Part shown: one piece after another, positions 33,464-41,991 of the stretch
Numbering within the stretch: position 1 is the first letter of the stretch
Layout: every line of letters begins with the position of its first letter
Made by a program: the position numbers and the translations under genes
Assembly: GCF_003131185.1 (NCBI RefSeq)
Contig: NZ_QFFU01000024.1
Coordinates: 1-64,000 of the forward strand
Source: Pseudomonas ovata
GTDB taxonomy: Bacteria > Pseudomonadota > Gammaproteobacteria > Pseudomonadales > Pseudomonadaceae
Direction: 5' to 3'
DNA length: 64,000 nucleotides
Notes under the pieces: generated by a model
Databases searched by the model: none
The model's input: only the letters and a program-made list of their open reading frames with translations
What the model was told of the DNA's origin: nothing

Positions 33464-33895
33464 AGTGCAAAAACCGTAGTTGCATAGATAGTCGTACGTT
33501 TTCATCGGCTGGTTTTTCCCTTCGGATGGCCAACGTTTTTCAGTACGAGAGACGGGGGTTTCCTGCCAGTTTTGATAGCTGCCCCTCCAGTGCCTAGATG
33601 GGTCAGGAGGATTGGCTGGCAGTTTTTTGAAGAACGATAACCCCGCGCCAGCCCTTATAGCCGTAGTCGGCGGCAACGGATAGACGCGGATACCTGACTC
33701 GTTGCCTCCCGGCCCAAAGCCCCATGACTCCTCGCTGAAGTAGGTCACCGCCGTGACGCCCAGTGCGTCTGGAACGAAACTCAGCCGGAAGACTTTCTCG
33801 TGCTGTTCAACTGCCCACCACGCCGCCGCACCACAGGTCAGCACCAGCAGAAGGAACACGATTGAACGGCGGAGAGACCGGCGAATACGATTCAT
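33464..33895 (-). pseudogene. N-terminal fragment of a membrane protein gene split by IS66
   Basis: ATG at 33895 (AAGGA upstream) starts MNRIRRSLRRSIVFLLLVLT, a basic N-terminus with one membrane segment, so the protein would be anchored with its body in the periplasm. The body runs to YDYLCNYGFCT and is then cut by the IS66 right end. The tail lies beyond the element at 31302-31444. Family not recognised. Confidence 0.75.
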
Positions 33896-34116
33896 GGCAG
33901 CTTCATCCTTGAAAAAAAATCTTCTGCTCAATGACCTGCGATCGGCAACTGTCGAATAGGTAGAAACCAGCCATGAGCGGTCCTCTAAAGCTTGTGAGAG
34001 AGTCCGAGTTAGGTTTTCCACGCAAGAACAGGCTCTTCCTTTTATGGAATTGAATCGCCCAACTCACTACGACATCGCATGTCACTTCTGCGTCAGCCGT
34101 ATTACTGATGCAAGCA

Positions 34117-35109
34117 TTAAACCTGAATCAGACTCCTACTAGCGAATTTATGCTCGATAGCATGTCCGCTTCTGGCATGTCCGAGCCAGGCCTGGACCTT
34201 GGCGATGTCGGCTTCATGCTCCAGTGCGTTGGTGGCCGCGGTGGCCCTGAGTCCGTGCACTCCAAGGCCGTCGACCTGAATCCCGGCTTTTTTCGCATAG
34301 GTCGTCACCACGGTATAGATACCGTTTGCCGTGATGCCGGCACCGGTCAGCTTGCCACGCAACGGGATGAATAGCGGCACCTTCCTGTCCTCCAGATGAT
34401 GCCCTGAGCTTTCCAGGTACAGGTGAATGCGTCCAGCTGCCACCGGGTGCAACGGCAGGTAACGCATCTTTCCGCCTTTGCCGTGGACCTTTAAATGCTG
34501 AATACCGCGGCGCTCCTGAATGTCGCTCACCTGCAGCAGCGCCGCTTCTTCGCGGCGTAGTCCGTGGTAGAGAAGAACAGCCAATATCGCCCGGTCGCGC
34601 AGCCCTTTGAGGGTCGTTTCATCCGGGGCTTCGAGCAGCGCCTTGGCCTGGTGATCACCCAATGCCGGCGTCTTGCCTTCGTTGCTTTCAATCTTCGGTC
34701 GCTTTACCCCATGCACGGGGTTGCCGCCGGCGATCGCATTGCTCTCCAGGAGGTGATCAAAGAGGCTGGCCAGCGCGGCCAATTTGCGCCGGATCGTGGC
34801 ACTCGCCAAACCGCGATGCTCGAGCTGGGCGCGCCAGGCCAAAACGTGGGATCGGGTGACCACGCGAAACTCATCGGCCGAGGCCAAGCCGACGAAACCG
34901 CAGAAGTCCTCCAGGTCATTCTGGTAGGCACGGCGGGTTCGAGGGTTGTCCAGGTTGGCAAACCACTCGACTGCAGCGGGTACTCGGGCCAAATCCTGAA
35001 ATTCGACCGCCGTCAGCCTTCGCTGAGCGTTCTGAGCAGTGTTCGTCAGTTCCTGCATATCTATCTCTCTGTTGGCACCGCTACGATCACTTACGGTCAT
35101 AACAGTCAC
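34117..35109 (-). pseudogene. Tyrosine recombinase, copy 4, lacking the catalytic tyrosine
   Basis: The first about 308 residues are nearly identical to the intact copy at 20393-21409, with Arg, Lys and HxxR all present. After AWLGHA the sequence diverges (breakpoint near 34176) and ends RSGHAIEHKFASRSLIQV, so the segment with the nucleophile Tyr is missing. The enzyme should bind but not cut. Its upstream region carries the complete dif-like site. Confidence 0.85.
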
Positions 35110-35160
35110 AAAAGCAACGTTCTAAGCGATCAGCGTACGCAGATCGGATAAACGGCAATA

Positions 35161-35188
35161 ATTGGTGATAACGTATTTTATCACCAGT
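35161..35188. other. Complete dif-like (11-6-11) recombination core
   Basis: Left arm ATTGGTGATAA (35161-35171), spacer CGTATT (35172-35177), right arm TTATCACCAGT (35178-35188). The inner 8 bp of the arms (GGTGATAA and TTATCACC) are perfect inverted repeats. Xer recombinase sites have this 11-6-11 plan with ATAA and TTAT next to the spacer. It is 52 bp upstream of recombinase copy 4. Confidence 0.55.
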
Positions 35189-35309
35189 AATTGACCGAAA
35201 GCCTTCGCATGCCTCGAAAGTCATAAATCAACCTAATTTGCTGTTTCAGTATTGACAAGAAGGGAAAAAAAGAGTCGTTCCTGAATCGTGCAGAATCCTA
35301 AAAGAATGT

Positions 35310-35333
35310 GTATATTCGTATATGTGAATATAC
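35310..35333. promoter_or_regulatory. ArsR operator
   Basis: GTATATTC (35310-35317) and GAATATAC (35326-35333) form an inverted repeat 19 bp before the arsR ATG, in the expected promoter. ArsR dimers bind AT-rich dyads of this kind and leave on binding arsenite. Confidence 0.7.
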
Positions 35334-35352
35334 ATATCCACTAGGAGTGCTC

Positions 35353-35703
35353 ATGGATCTGCTACCGGCGACCGTCTTCAAATGTCTTGGCGACGAAACG
35401 CGCACACGCATCATGCTCATGCTCGCTGACCAAGACGAGCTCTGTGTTTGCGAGCTGATTTGGGCGCTGGATGATAGCCAGCCGAAAATCTCTCGGCATT
35501 TAGCCCAACTTCGTAATTGCGGGTTATTAGCGGACCGCCGTCAGGGACAGTGGATTTATTACCGCTTGCATCCACAGTTGCCCGAATGGGTTATGCAAGT
35601 GCTCCAGATAACACGCAGTGCTAATCAGTCCTGGATTGATCAAGACGTAAGCCGTCTTGCATCAATGGAAGGTCGTCCGGTCCGTCAGGCCGCGTGCTGC
35701 TGA
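35353..35703 (+). CDS. arsR: ArsR arsenite-responsive repressor
   Basis: A 116-residue ArsR/SmtB winged-helix repressor. ATG 35353 follows AGGAG; the longer frame would start inside the operator. Sensor cysteines are in DELCVCELIWALDDSQPKIS (CVC), next to the recognition helix QPKISRHLAQLRNCGLL. The C-terminus ends in CC. First gene of the arsRBCH operon. Confidence 0.93.
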   Translation: MDLLPATVFKCLGDETRTRIMLMLADQDELCVCELIWALDDSQPKISRHLAQLRNCGLLADRRQGQWIYYRLHPQLPEWVMQVLQITRSANQSWIDQDVSRLASMEGRPVRQAACC

Positions 35704-37013
35704 TTTCGCTGGAGCGTCTCCATATGGTTGCTGCAATCACAATATTCGCTTTGACACTTATGTTGGTCATCTGGCAGCCGAAGGGCTTAGGCGTAGGCTG
35801 GAGCGCCGCCGGCGGCGCAGTACTGGCTTTGCTTACGGGTGTGGTTGGTTTAGGCGACGTACCCACGGTATGGGCCATCGTGTGGAATGCAACGGCCACT
35901 TTTATCGCCGTCATCCTCATTAGCTTGTTACTGGATGAGGCCGGATTCTTTGAGTGGGCTGCCTTGCACATGGCCCGGTTGGGCCAAGGCAAAGGCATCC
36001 GGTTGTTCATCCTGATGATCCTGCTGGGCGCCGCTGTTTCGGCCCTGTTTGCAAACGATGGCGCTGCGTTGATCCTGACCCCCATCGTCATTGCCATGCT
36101 CACAGCCTTGCGCTTTAGCCCGGCGTCCACCCTGGCCTTTGTCATGGCTGCAGGTTTCATCGCGGATACCGCGAGCCTACCGATGGTGGTGTCCAACCTA
36201 GTCAATATCGTGTCAGCGGATTTTTTCCAAATAGGCTTCGCTGAATATGCTTCGGTGATGTGGTCCGTGAACATAGTCAGCGTGATGGCGACCTTGTTCA
36301 TGCTGTGGCTGTGCTATCGGCGCGACATCCCTACTACCTATGATCCACAGCAGCTTCATGCGCCTGAGACTGTAATCCGTGACAAGGCTACCTTCGTCGC
36401 CGGCTGGTGGGTCTTGGCATTACTGCTTGTCGGCCTGTTCGCGCTGGAGCCGATGGGGATCCCCATCAGTGCGGTGGCAGCCAGCTGCGCACTCATCCTT
36501 CTGGGGATCGCCGGCAAAGGTCGCGTTATTTCTACCCGTACGGTTATCAAAAATGCACCGTGGCAGGTCGTGGTGTTTTCGCTAGGGATGTACCTGGTGG
36601 TTTATGGGCTGCGCAACGCAGGGCTGACTGACGCTCTCACGTCTCTGCTCAATATCTTCGCAGAACAGGGCCTGTGGACTGCAACTATGGGTACCGGTGT
36701 GGTGGCCGCATTGCTGTCGTCTGTTATGAACAACATGCCCAGCGTGCTTATCGGTGCCCTATCGATTCAGGACAGTCAGGCCACAGGCGTGGTCCATCAG
36801 GCCATGGTGTACGCCAACATCATCGGCTGCGACTTGGGCCCCAAGATCACTCCGATCGGTAGCCTGGCCACGTTGCTGTGGCTCCACGTACTGGCTCAAA
36901 AACACATCCGCATCACGTGGGGATACTACTTCAAAGTTGGCAGCCTGCTGACCATCCCTGTTCTGCTTATTACCCTGGCCGCACTCGCTTTGCGGCTCAG
37001 CATCCAAGCCTAG
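35694..37013 (+). CDS. arsB: ArsB arsenite efflux permease
   Basis: A 439-residue membrane protein with about 12 segments of the ArsB/NhaD type (LFANDGAALILTPIVIAMLT and SVMNNMPSVLIGALS are family signatures). It exports arsenite or antimonite using the proton gradient. Start at 35694 overlaps arsR by 10 bp; an ATG at 35724 is the alternative. Confidence 0.93.
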   Translation: MLLISLERLHMVAAITIFALTLMLVIWQPKGLGVGWSAAGGAVLALLTGVVGLGDVPTVWAIVWNATATFIAVILISLLLDEAGFFEWAALHMARLGQGKGIRLFILMILLGAAVSALFANDGAALILTPIVIAMLTALRFSPASTLAFVMAAGFIADTASLPMVVSNLVNIVSADFFQIGFAEYASVMWSVNIVSVMATLFMLWLCYRRDIPTTYDPQQLHAPETVIRDKATFVAGWWVLALLLVGLFALEPMGIPISAVAASCALILLGIAGKGRVISTRTVIKNAPWQVVVFSLGMYLVVYGLRNAGLTDALTSLLNIFAEQGLWTATMGTGVVAALLSSVMNNMPSVLIGALSIQDSQATGVVHQAMVYANIIGCDLGPKITPIGSLATLLWLHVLAQKHIRITWGYYFKVGSLLTIPVLLITLAALALRLSIQA

Positions 37014-37022
37014 GAGCCACCG

Positions 37023-37493
37023 ATGAAAATCCTTTTCATGTGTACCGCTAATAGCTGTCGGAGCGTGCTTTCTGAGGCGCTGTTCAACCACTTGGCCCCT
37101 GAAGGCGTCACAGCAGTGAGCTCCGGCAGCTTTCCGAGCGGACGACTCAATGCACAGGCGGTCAGTACCCTCCAAGCGCTCGGCATTGATACGTCAGTGC
37201 TACATAGCAAGGGCTCGGAGAGCTTCCAGGACAATCCGCCTGACGTTGTGATCACCGTCTGTGACAAGGCTGGAGGCGAGCCCTGCCCTGTCTATTTTGG
37301 CCCTGCTATCAAGAGTCATTGGGGGTTGTCTGATCCCTCGGATATCGTTGGCAGCGATGAGGAAAAGCAGGCAGCCTTTGATGGTACCGTGGCAACTATC
37401 CGGAACCGATTTACGGCCTTCTTTGCTTTGGATTTGGATGCGCTCAGTTCAGCAGAGCTCAAGCATGCGTTGGACAGGATTGGAGCGCTGTAA
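37023..37493 (+). CDS. arsC: ArsC arsenate reductase (LMW phosphatase-like)
   Basis: A 156-residue protein with the P-loop CTANSCRS (residues 7-14) of the low-molecular-weight phosphatase fold, plus a Cys at VITVCDKAGGEPCP, giving the cysteine relay of thioredoxin-coupled arsenate reductases. It turns arsenate into arsenite for ArsB. Its stop overlaps the arsH start. Confidence 0.92.
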   Translation: MKILFMCTANSCRSVLSEALFNHLAPEGVTAVSSGSFPSGRLNAQAVSTLQALGIDTSVLHSKGSESFQDNPPDVVITVCDKAGGEPCPVYFGPAIKSHWGLSDPSDIVGSDEEKQAAFDGTVATIRNRFTAFFALDLDALSSAELKHALDRIGAL

Positions 37494-38191
37494 TGATCGA
37501 GCCTACATCCGAATATCCGGAAGACTTTCCCAGCCTGGACCTAACCCTGCTCGATGTGCCTACGCCTGAGAAGCTTAGCCAGGGTATGCAGCCCGATCAC
37601 AAGCCTCGCATCCTGTTGCTTTATGGATCCACCCGTGAGCGCTCGTTCAGTCGGTTGCTGACCCAAGAGGCAGCGCAACTCCTAAACCTCATGGGCGCAG
37701 AGACGGCCATCTTCGACCCTTCAGGTCTGCCGTTACCTGATGATGCACCGGTGGAACATCCAAAAGTGCAGGAACTGCGCGACCTGGTGTTGTGGTCCGA
37801 GGGTCAGGTGTGGTGTTCGCCGGAACGGCATGGATCGATGTCGGCCGTGTTCAAGGCGCAGATCGATTGGATACCTTTGGCGTTGGGCGCACTGCGACCC
37901 TCGCAAGGCAAGACGTTGGCTGTGATGCAGGTATGTGGTGGATCCCAGTCATTCAATACGGTCAATCAACTTCGTATCCTGGGCCGCTGGATGCGTATGG
38001 TCACGATCCCGAATCAATCCTCGGTACCCAAAGCCTTCCTTGAGTTTGACGAAGCCGGGCGCATGAAGCCGTCTGCCTACTACGATCGGGTAGTGGACGT
38101 TATGGAGGAACTGGTGAAATTCACGTTGTTGGTACGAGGTCGAGAGACTTACCTGGTAGACCGCTATTCGGAACGCAAGGAGGTGAAATGA
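37493..38191 (+). CDS. arsH: ArsH NADPH-FMN oxidoreductase
   Basis: A 232-residue flavodoxin-like protein. FMN-binding loop LLYGSTRERSFSRLL (about 40-54) and WCSPERHGSMSAVFKAQIDW are typical of ArsH, which oxidises trivalent organoarsenicals and handles redox stress. Last gene of the operon; its TGA is also the first base triplet of an IS-end-like sequence. Confidence 0.93.
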   Translation: MIEPTSEYPEDFPSLDLTLLDVPTPEKLSQGMQPDHKPRILLLYGSTRERSFSRLLTQEAAQLLNLMGAETAIFDPSGLPLPDDAPVEHPKVQELRDLVLWSEGQVWCSPERHGSMSAVFKAQIDWIPLALGALRPSQGKTLAVMQVCGGSQSFNTVNQLRILGRWMRMVTIPNQSSVPKAFLEFDEAGRMKPSAYYDRVVDVMEELVKFTLLVRGRETYLVDRYSERKEVK

Positions 38192-38207
38192 CCCCCAAAT
38201 GTTGGAC
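38189..38207. repeat. Orphan IS3-type terminal sequence fused to the arsH stop
   Basis: TGACCCCCAAATGTTGGAC differs at two positions from the inward end TGACCCCCGAAAGTTGGAC of the IS3-family element at 48.2-49.5 kb. No transposase sequence follows. It may be a scar or the other end of a deleted copy. Confidence 0.5.
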
Positions 38208-38247
38208 AGGGTTGGTTTCAAGCAACGAGCACTGGTCTGAACGGGAA

Positions 38248-39003
38248 CTAGAGAGGTGGCCTCTGCGAGATCGCCTCACGCAAGGTATCAAACGATGCTT
38301 CGCTAGGACTCACCAACGCAAAGTTGTAGCCCTGTCCTGACCAATAGTCAGCCGTAACATCGCTTTCCCTACGAGATCCGTGGCCAACGTCGCGCTGGCT
38401 GTTGGGATGCCGCACATAGAAGATCACTTGGCGCCCTTTCGTATCCCGGTAGAGCACCATCGCGGCGGCGCCGGTGTCCGTGGCCATGAGACGACCACCC
38501 ACTGGGATCAAGCCGAAGCGCTCCAGGTTAGGGAGGGCGGGCGCCTGCACAAATGTCCTTTCAAGCCAATGCTGAATCGCACCGTCCTGGCCGGTTACAT
38601 CGACTGGCGGCCGCCCCTCGGCGCTCGCAAATAGTCGATAAGCCTCCACGGCATCCGCCATTGGAACGTGCGCCCGCCGCAGCATCGATTCCCGTGCCTG
38701 CCACCCTAAGCCGCTACCCAGGCCTAACGTCAGCACTAGCGAAGCGAGATAAGTCATACGTCTTTTACGTCTGGCGACTATCCGGTGTCGCACGACTGCT
38801 GGCATAAGGTGTGTCGGTAAAGGCTCAAGCACGGGAGAAAAAACCAGCCGTAGCCGACGATTCTGCTCGCGGATATCAGCTACCCGTGCGGCATCTTCCG
38901 GATGGGTTGCAAGATAGCGCATCACCTCCTCGTGCCGCAGCGCATCCAACTGATTGTCGGCATAAGCCATCAACTCTTCAGGAGTAGGAGGTCGATACAT
39001 CAT
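38248..39003 (-). CDS. Anti-sigma factor (transmembrane)
   Basis: A 251-residue protein with a cytoplasmic N-terminal anti-sigma region (EELMAYADNQLDALRHEEVM, without the CxxC of zinc types), one membrane segment (YLASLVLTLGLGSGLGW, about 85-101) and a periplasmic domain. It overlaps the sigma gene (ATGA), as usual for a sigma/anti-sigma pair. Confidence 0.85.
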   Translation of the reverse strand: MMYRPPTPEELMAYADNQLDALRHEEVMRYLATHPEDAARVADIREQNRRLRLVFSPVLEPLPTHLMPAVVRHRIVARRKRRMTYLASLVLTLGLGSGLGWQARESMLRRAHVPMADAVEAYRLFASAEGRPPVDVTGQDGAIQHWLERTFVQAPALPNLERFGLIPVGGRLMATDTGAAAMVLYRDTKGRQVIFYVRHPNSQRDVGHGSRRESDVTADYWSGQGYNFALVSPSEASFDTLREAISQRPPL

Positions 39004-39506
39004 TTCAATACTCGCAAAGCGGCGGTAGCCAAAGGACTTTCGTGGATCTGTCTCAAGGCCGCGCGTGCCCGCGCCAAACGAGACATGACGGTTCCCAGTG
39101 GAATGCCAAGCGCCTGTGATACATCGCGATAGCTCATGCCTTCCACCGCGACCAACAGCAGCAGGGCACGCTGTTCGTCATTGAGTCTCTCAAGATTCGT
39201 CAACGCTTCTTGATCCAGATAGATCGTCTCAGCCGAAGGCTCAACCGGGACCTCTTGGAATCCCAGCCACTCCAACAGACGACCATAGCGGCGCTCACGA
39301 CGTCGGCCATCAACGAATTGGCGGTACAGGATGGTGAACAGCCAGGCTCGCACATCACCGGCGGGACAGCGCGTGTTCCCATGCGTAAGCGCCCGTTCTA
39401 GACAACTCTGGACCAAGTCATCGGCGCTGGCTTCGTGACGAGTAAGCGATCTTGCGAAGCGACGCAGAGACGGTAGTAGCTGAGAAAGCATGGCGTCATC
39501 AAGCAT
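39000..39506 (-). CDS. ECF sigma factor
   Basis: A 168-residue extracytoplasmic-function sigma-70 factor. ATG 39506 is chosen because AGGGGA lies 8 bp upstream; the frame is open further but without a site. Region 2 (LTRHEASADDLVQSCLERAL, DVRAWLFTILYRQFVD) and region 4 (LNDEQRALLLLVAVEGMSYR, ALGIPLGTVMSRLARARAAL) are complete. It probably drives the divergent DUF305/beta-propeller/PF03640 genes. Confidence 0.9.
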   Translation of the reverse strand: MLDDAMLSQLLPSLRRFARSLTRHEASADDLVQSCLERALTHGNTRCPAGDVRAWLFTILYRQFVDGRRRERRYGRLLEWLGFQEVPVEPSAETIYLDQEALTNLERLNDEQRALLLLVAVEGMSYRDVSQALGIPLGTVMSRLARARAALRQIHESPLATAALRVLK

Positions 39507-39642
39507 GGACATTCCCCTGGTATCGCTGACAGACGCTTGAGCTGACCTTTTATTCCCCACAATTTTTATTTTTGTAGGTATGGAATAACCCAGACCGTAC
39601 AAACGTCTGCATTGGAAACTCACCAGTCTGCTGGAGCGCCAC

Positions 39643-39996
39643 GTGTTTTCAGTCAAACACCCGTTGTTGGCAGTCACCCTTCTGGTGCTCGTGCTTCCCA
39701 TTGCCTGGGCCGAACCTGATAGCAGCGCCGCCACGGCGCAGGCCGACAACCGTCAGGCCATGGATCAGATGATGGCCGCGATGCACAAGCCCAGCAGTGG
39801 CAACGTAGACCGCGACTTTGTGACCCAGATGACGGCACATCACCAGGGTGCGATCGAAATGGCACGGATCCAATTGCGGTATGGCCATAACGAACGCCTA
39901 CGCCGTCTGGCCCAAGAGATCATTGTCACCCAACAACAGGAAATCGCCGTCATGCAGCAGGCGCTTTCTGAATTGCCCGCCTCTCCAACTCGGTAA
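39643..39996 (+). CDS. DUF305 periplasmic protein
   Basis: A 117-residue secreted protein: GTG start, signal peptide (HPLLAVTLLVLVLPIAWA) cut near residue 23, then the DUF305 core with VTQMTAHHQGAIEMARIQL and a second Met/His-poor helix. DUF305 proteins are often metal-linked and appear in copper or oxidant-stress clusters. First gene of the group facing the ECF sigma gene. Confidence 0.85.
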   Translation: MFSVKHPLLAVTLLVLVLPIAWAEPDSSAATAQADNRQAMDQMMAAMHKPSSGNVDRDFVTQMTAHHQGAIEMARIQLRYGHNERLRRLAQEIIVTQQQEIAVMQQALSELPASPTR

Positions 39997-40001
39997 TCCT
40001 C

Positions 40002-41462
40002 ATGCCTCGATTGTCGCTCACCCCGCTCGCCGCTGTGTTGTTAGTAATCTCCTGCACCGCTTCAGCCGGTCAAGTTCCGCGTGCTGCTGCACAACCGGAC
40101 ATCACGATTAGTTCCCAAGACCGTGTGTATACGGCGGAGCAGTTCTCCAACACGGTATCGGTGATTGATCCCAGCACGGAAAAATTGCTCGGCGTCATCA
40201 CCCTAGGCGACAGCCAACCCAAGAACTTGAGTCCTTTGTACAAGGGCGAGCTACTGGTGCATGGCTTGGGATTTTCGCCAGATGGGCGAACCTTGGCCGT
40301 CGTAGCGATAGGCTCGAACTCCGTGTCCTTCATCGACACCGCCAACAACCAGGTGAAGGGTAAAACCTATCTGGGTCGCGCGCCTCATGAAGCCTTTTTC
40401 ACCCCTGACGGCAAAGAGCTCTGGGTCACGGTACGGGGCGAGGACTATATCGCCGTGATCGACCCGGTGACTTTCAAAGAGAAGACGCGAATTGGCGTAC
40501 CGCCAGGCCCCGGCATGCAGATCTTCTCCCCTGATGGCCGCTATGGCTACGTCTGCTCCTCGTTCACTCCGGAAACCGTAGTGGTTTCGGTTGCCGAGCA
40601 TCGAATTGTTGGCCGCGTCGCTCAGGCGAGTCCCTTCTGCCCCAACATCGCTGCGTCTGCAGATGGCCAACAGGTCTGGCTCACCCTAAAAGATGTCGGT
40701 AAGACCCAGGTGTTCGCAGCCAAACCGCCGTTCAGCTTGATTAAGACGCTTGATACTGGCGCGATCACTAATCACGTCAACTTGGTTCGCAATGCCCGCG
40801 GAAGCTTCGCCTATGTAACGGTAGGCGGAGAAAATCGAGTCAAGGTCTTCCGAACCGATGATTTCAGCCAAGTCGCCAGCATTCCTGTTGGCGCTTTGCC
40901 CCACGGTCTCTGGCCGTCAGGAGATGGCACGCGGTTGTACGTGGGACTAGAGAATGCTGACAGTGTGGCCGTCATCAATACGCTGACCAATAGCGTTGAA
41001 ACCACTGTACCCGTGGGGCAGGCGCCCCAGGCTTTGGTCTACGTTCCCCGCGCCGCTACCCAGGGCGCTGGGCTGGCAAATCTTAAGCCGTTAGGGAGCG
41101 CCGCCAAGAGTATTCAGATCGCCCTGGCTCCGCCGGGTCAACACGAACGTCATACCACTCAGGTGACACTTTTCGACCAGGGCTTGACTCAGGTCCTGCA
41201 GGCCTCGGTTACGGGCCTGGTGGCCAAGCAGCCCTATGTACTAGCGTTGGCTCGTCATGCAGACGGTAGCGGCGCTCTTGAGTCTCTCGCCGCTTTTCAA
41301 ACCAATCCCGCCGGCGCAGCTATCGTGAATGCGGTAGGACCGATACGCCAACTGGTTCAGCAATCCCAGGCGGATGAACAGCGCTACCTCGTCATCGCAC
41401 CTGGTGCAGCCGATGCGCCAGGTGCTCCCGTGCAAGTGCAAGTGCTCCAATCGAAATACTAA
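40002..41462 (+). CDS. YVTN-type beta-propeller, secreted
   Basis: A 486-residue protein with a signal peptide (TPLAAVLLVISCTASAG) and about seven YVTN/NHL-like repeats (for example NTVSVIDPSTEKLLGVI, DYIAVIDPVTFKEKTRI, DSVAVINTLTNSVETTV). The C-terminal 120 residues form a separate region. It starts 6 bp after the DUF305 gene. Probably a periplasmic binding or enzyme scaffold; its substrate is unknown. Confidence 0.85.
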   Translation: MPRLSLTPLAAVLLVISCTASAGQVPRAAAQPDITISSQDRVYTAEQFSNTVSVIDPSTEKLLGVITLGDSQPKNLSPLYKGELLVHGLGFSPDGRTLAVVAIGSNSVSFIDTANNQVKGKTYLGRAPHEAFFTPDGKELWVTVRGEDYIAVIDPVTFKEKTRIGVPPGPGMQIFSPDGRYGYVCSSFTPETVVVSVAEHRIVGRVAQASPFCPNIAASADGQQVWLTLKDVGKTQVFAAKPPFSLIKTLDTGAITNHVNLVRNARGSFAYVTVGGENRVKVFRTDDFSQVASIPVGALPHGLWPSGDGTRLYVGLENADSVAVINTLTNSVETTVPVGQAPQALVYVPRAATQGAGLANLKPLGSAAKSIQIALAPPGQHERHTTQVTLFDQGLTQVLQASVTGLVAKQPYVLALARHADGSGALESLAAFQTNPAGAAIVNAVGPIRQLVQQSQADEQRYLVIAPGAADAPGAPVQVQVLQSKY

Positions 41463-41487
41463 TAACCAATAACCATCGAGGTCCAGC

Positions 41488-41862
41488 ATGCTCAGACAAG
41501 TGTTGATTGCCACTGCCATTTTCTCCATGACAGGGCTGGCCGTGGCGGCCACGCCCGCCAAGGTTGGCGACACCACCTTGGGTAAGGTGCTTGTGGATGA
41601 AAAGGGTATGACGCTTTACACCTTCACCAAGGACAGCGAGGGTAAGTCCGCCTGCAACGGCCCGTGCGCCAAGAACTGGCCGCCGCTGATGGCACCGGCA
41701 GGGGCCAAGAGCGGTGACGGCTATACCGTAGTACAGCGTGAGGATGGTAGCCAGCAATGGGCCTATAAGGGGCAGCCACTCTATACCTGGGTAAAGGACA
41801 GCAAGCCCGGTGAAACGACCGGTGAAGGTGTCAATCAAGTCTGGCACGTCGCGAAGCCTTGA
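41488..41862 (+). CDS. PF03640-type secreted protein (COG4315)
   Basis: A 124-residue protein with a signal peptide (MLRQVLIATAIFSMTGLAVA) and two copies of the secreted repeat (KGMTLYTFTKDSEGKSACNG and GQPLYTWVKDSKPGETTG), the YTxxxD pattern of this family, with CNGPCAKNWPP between. The function is not known; it may bind a redox-active compound. Third gene of the ECF-linked group. Confidence 0.85.
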   Translation: MLRQVLIATAIFSMTGLAVAATPAKVGDTTLGKVLVDEKGMTLYTFTKDSEGKSACNGPCAKNWPPLMAPAGAKSGDGYTVVQREDGSQQWAYKGQPLYTWVKDSKPGETTGEGVNQVWHVAKP

Positions 41863-41991
41863 TCGTGGAGCAGTCCCTGCGGACAGCGGGGACTGCTTAT
41901 CTATTTAGTAGATTACTTTTTATATCATATTCAATTTTTCAGATAATCGAGCCGGGCTAGACTGTTTGCATTCCTCAGCGGAGCTCACCTC

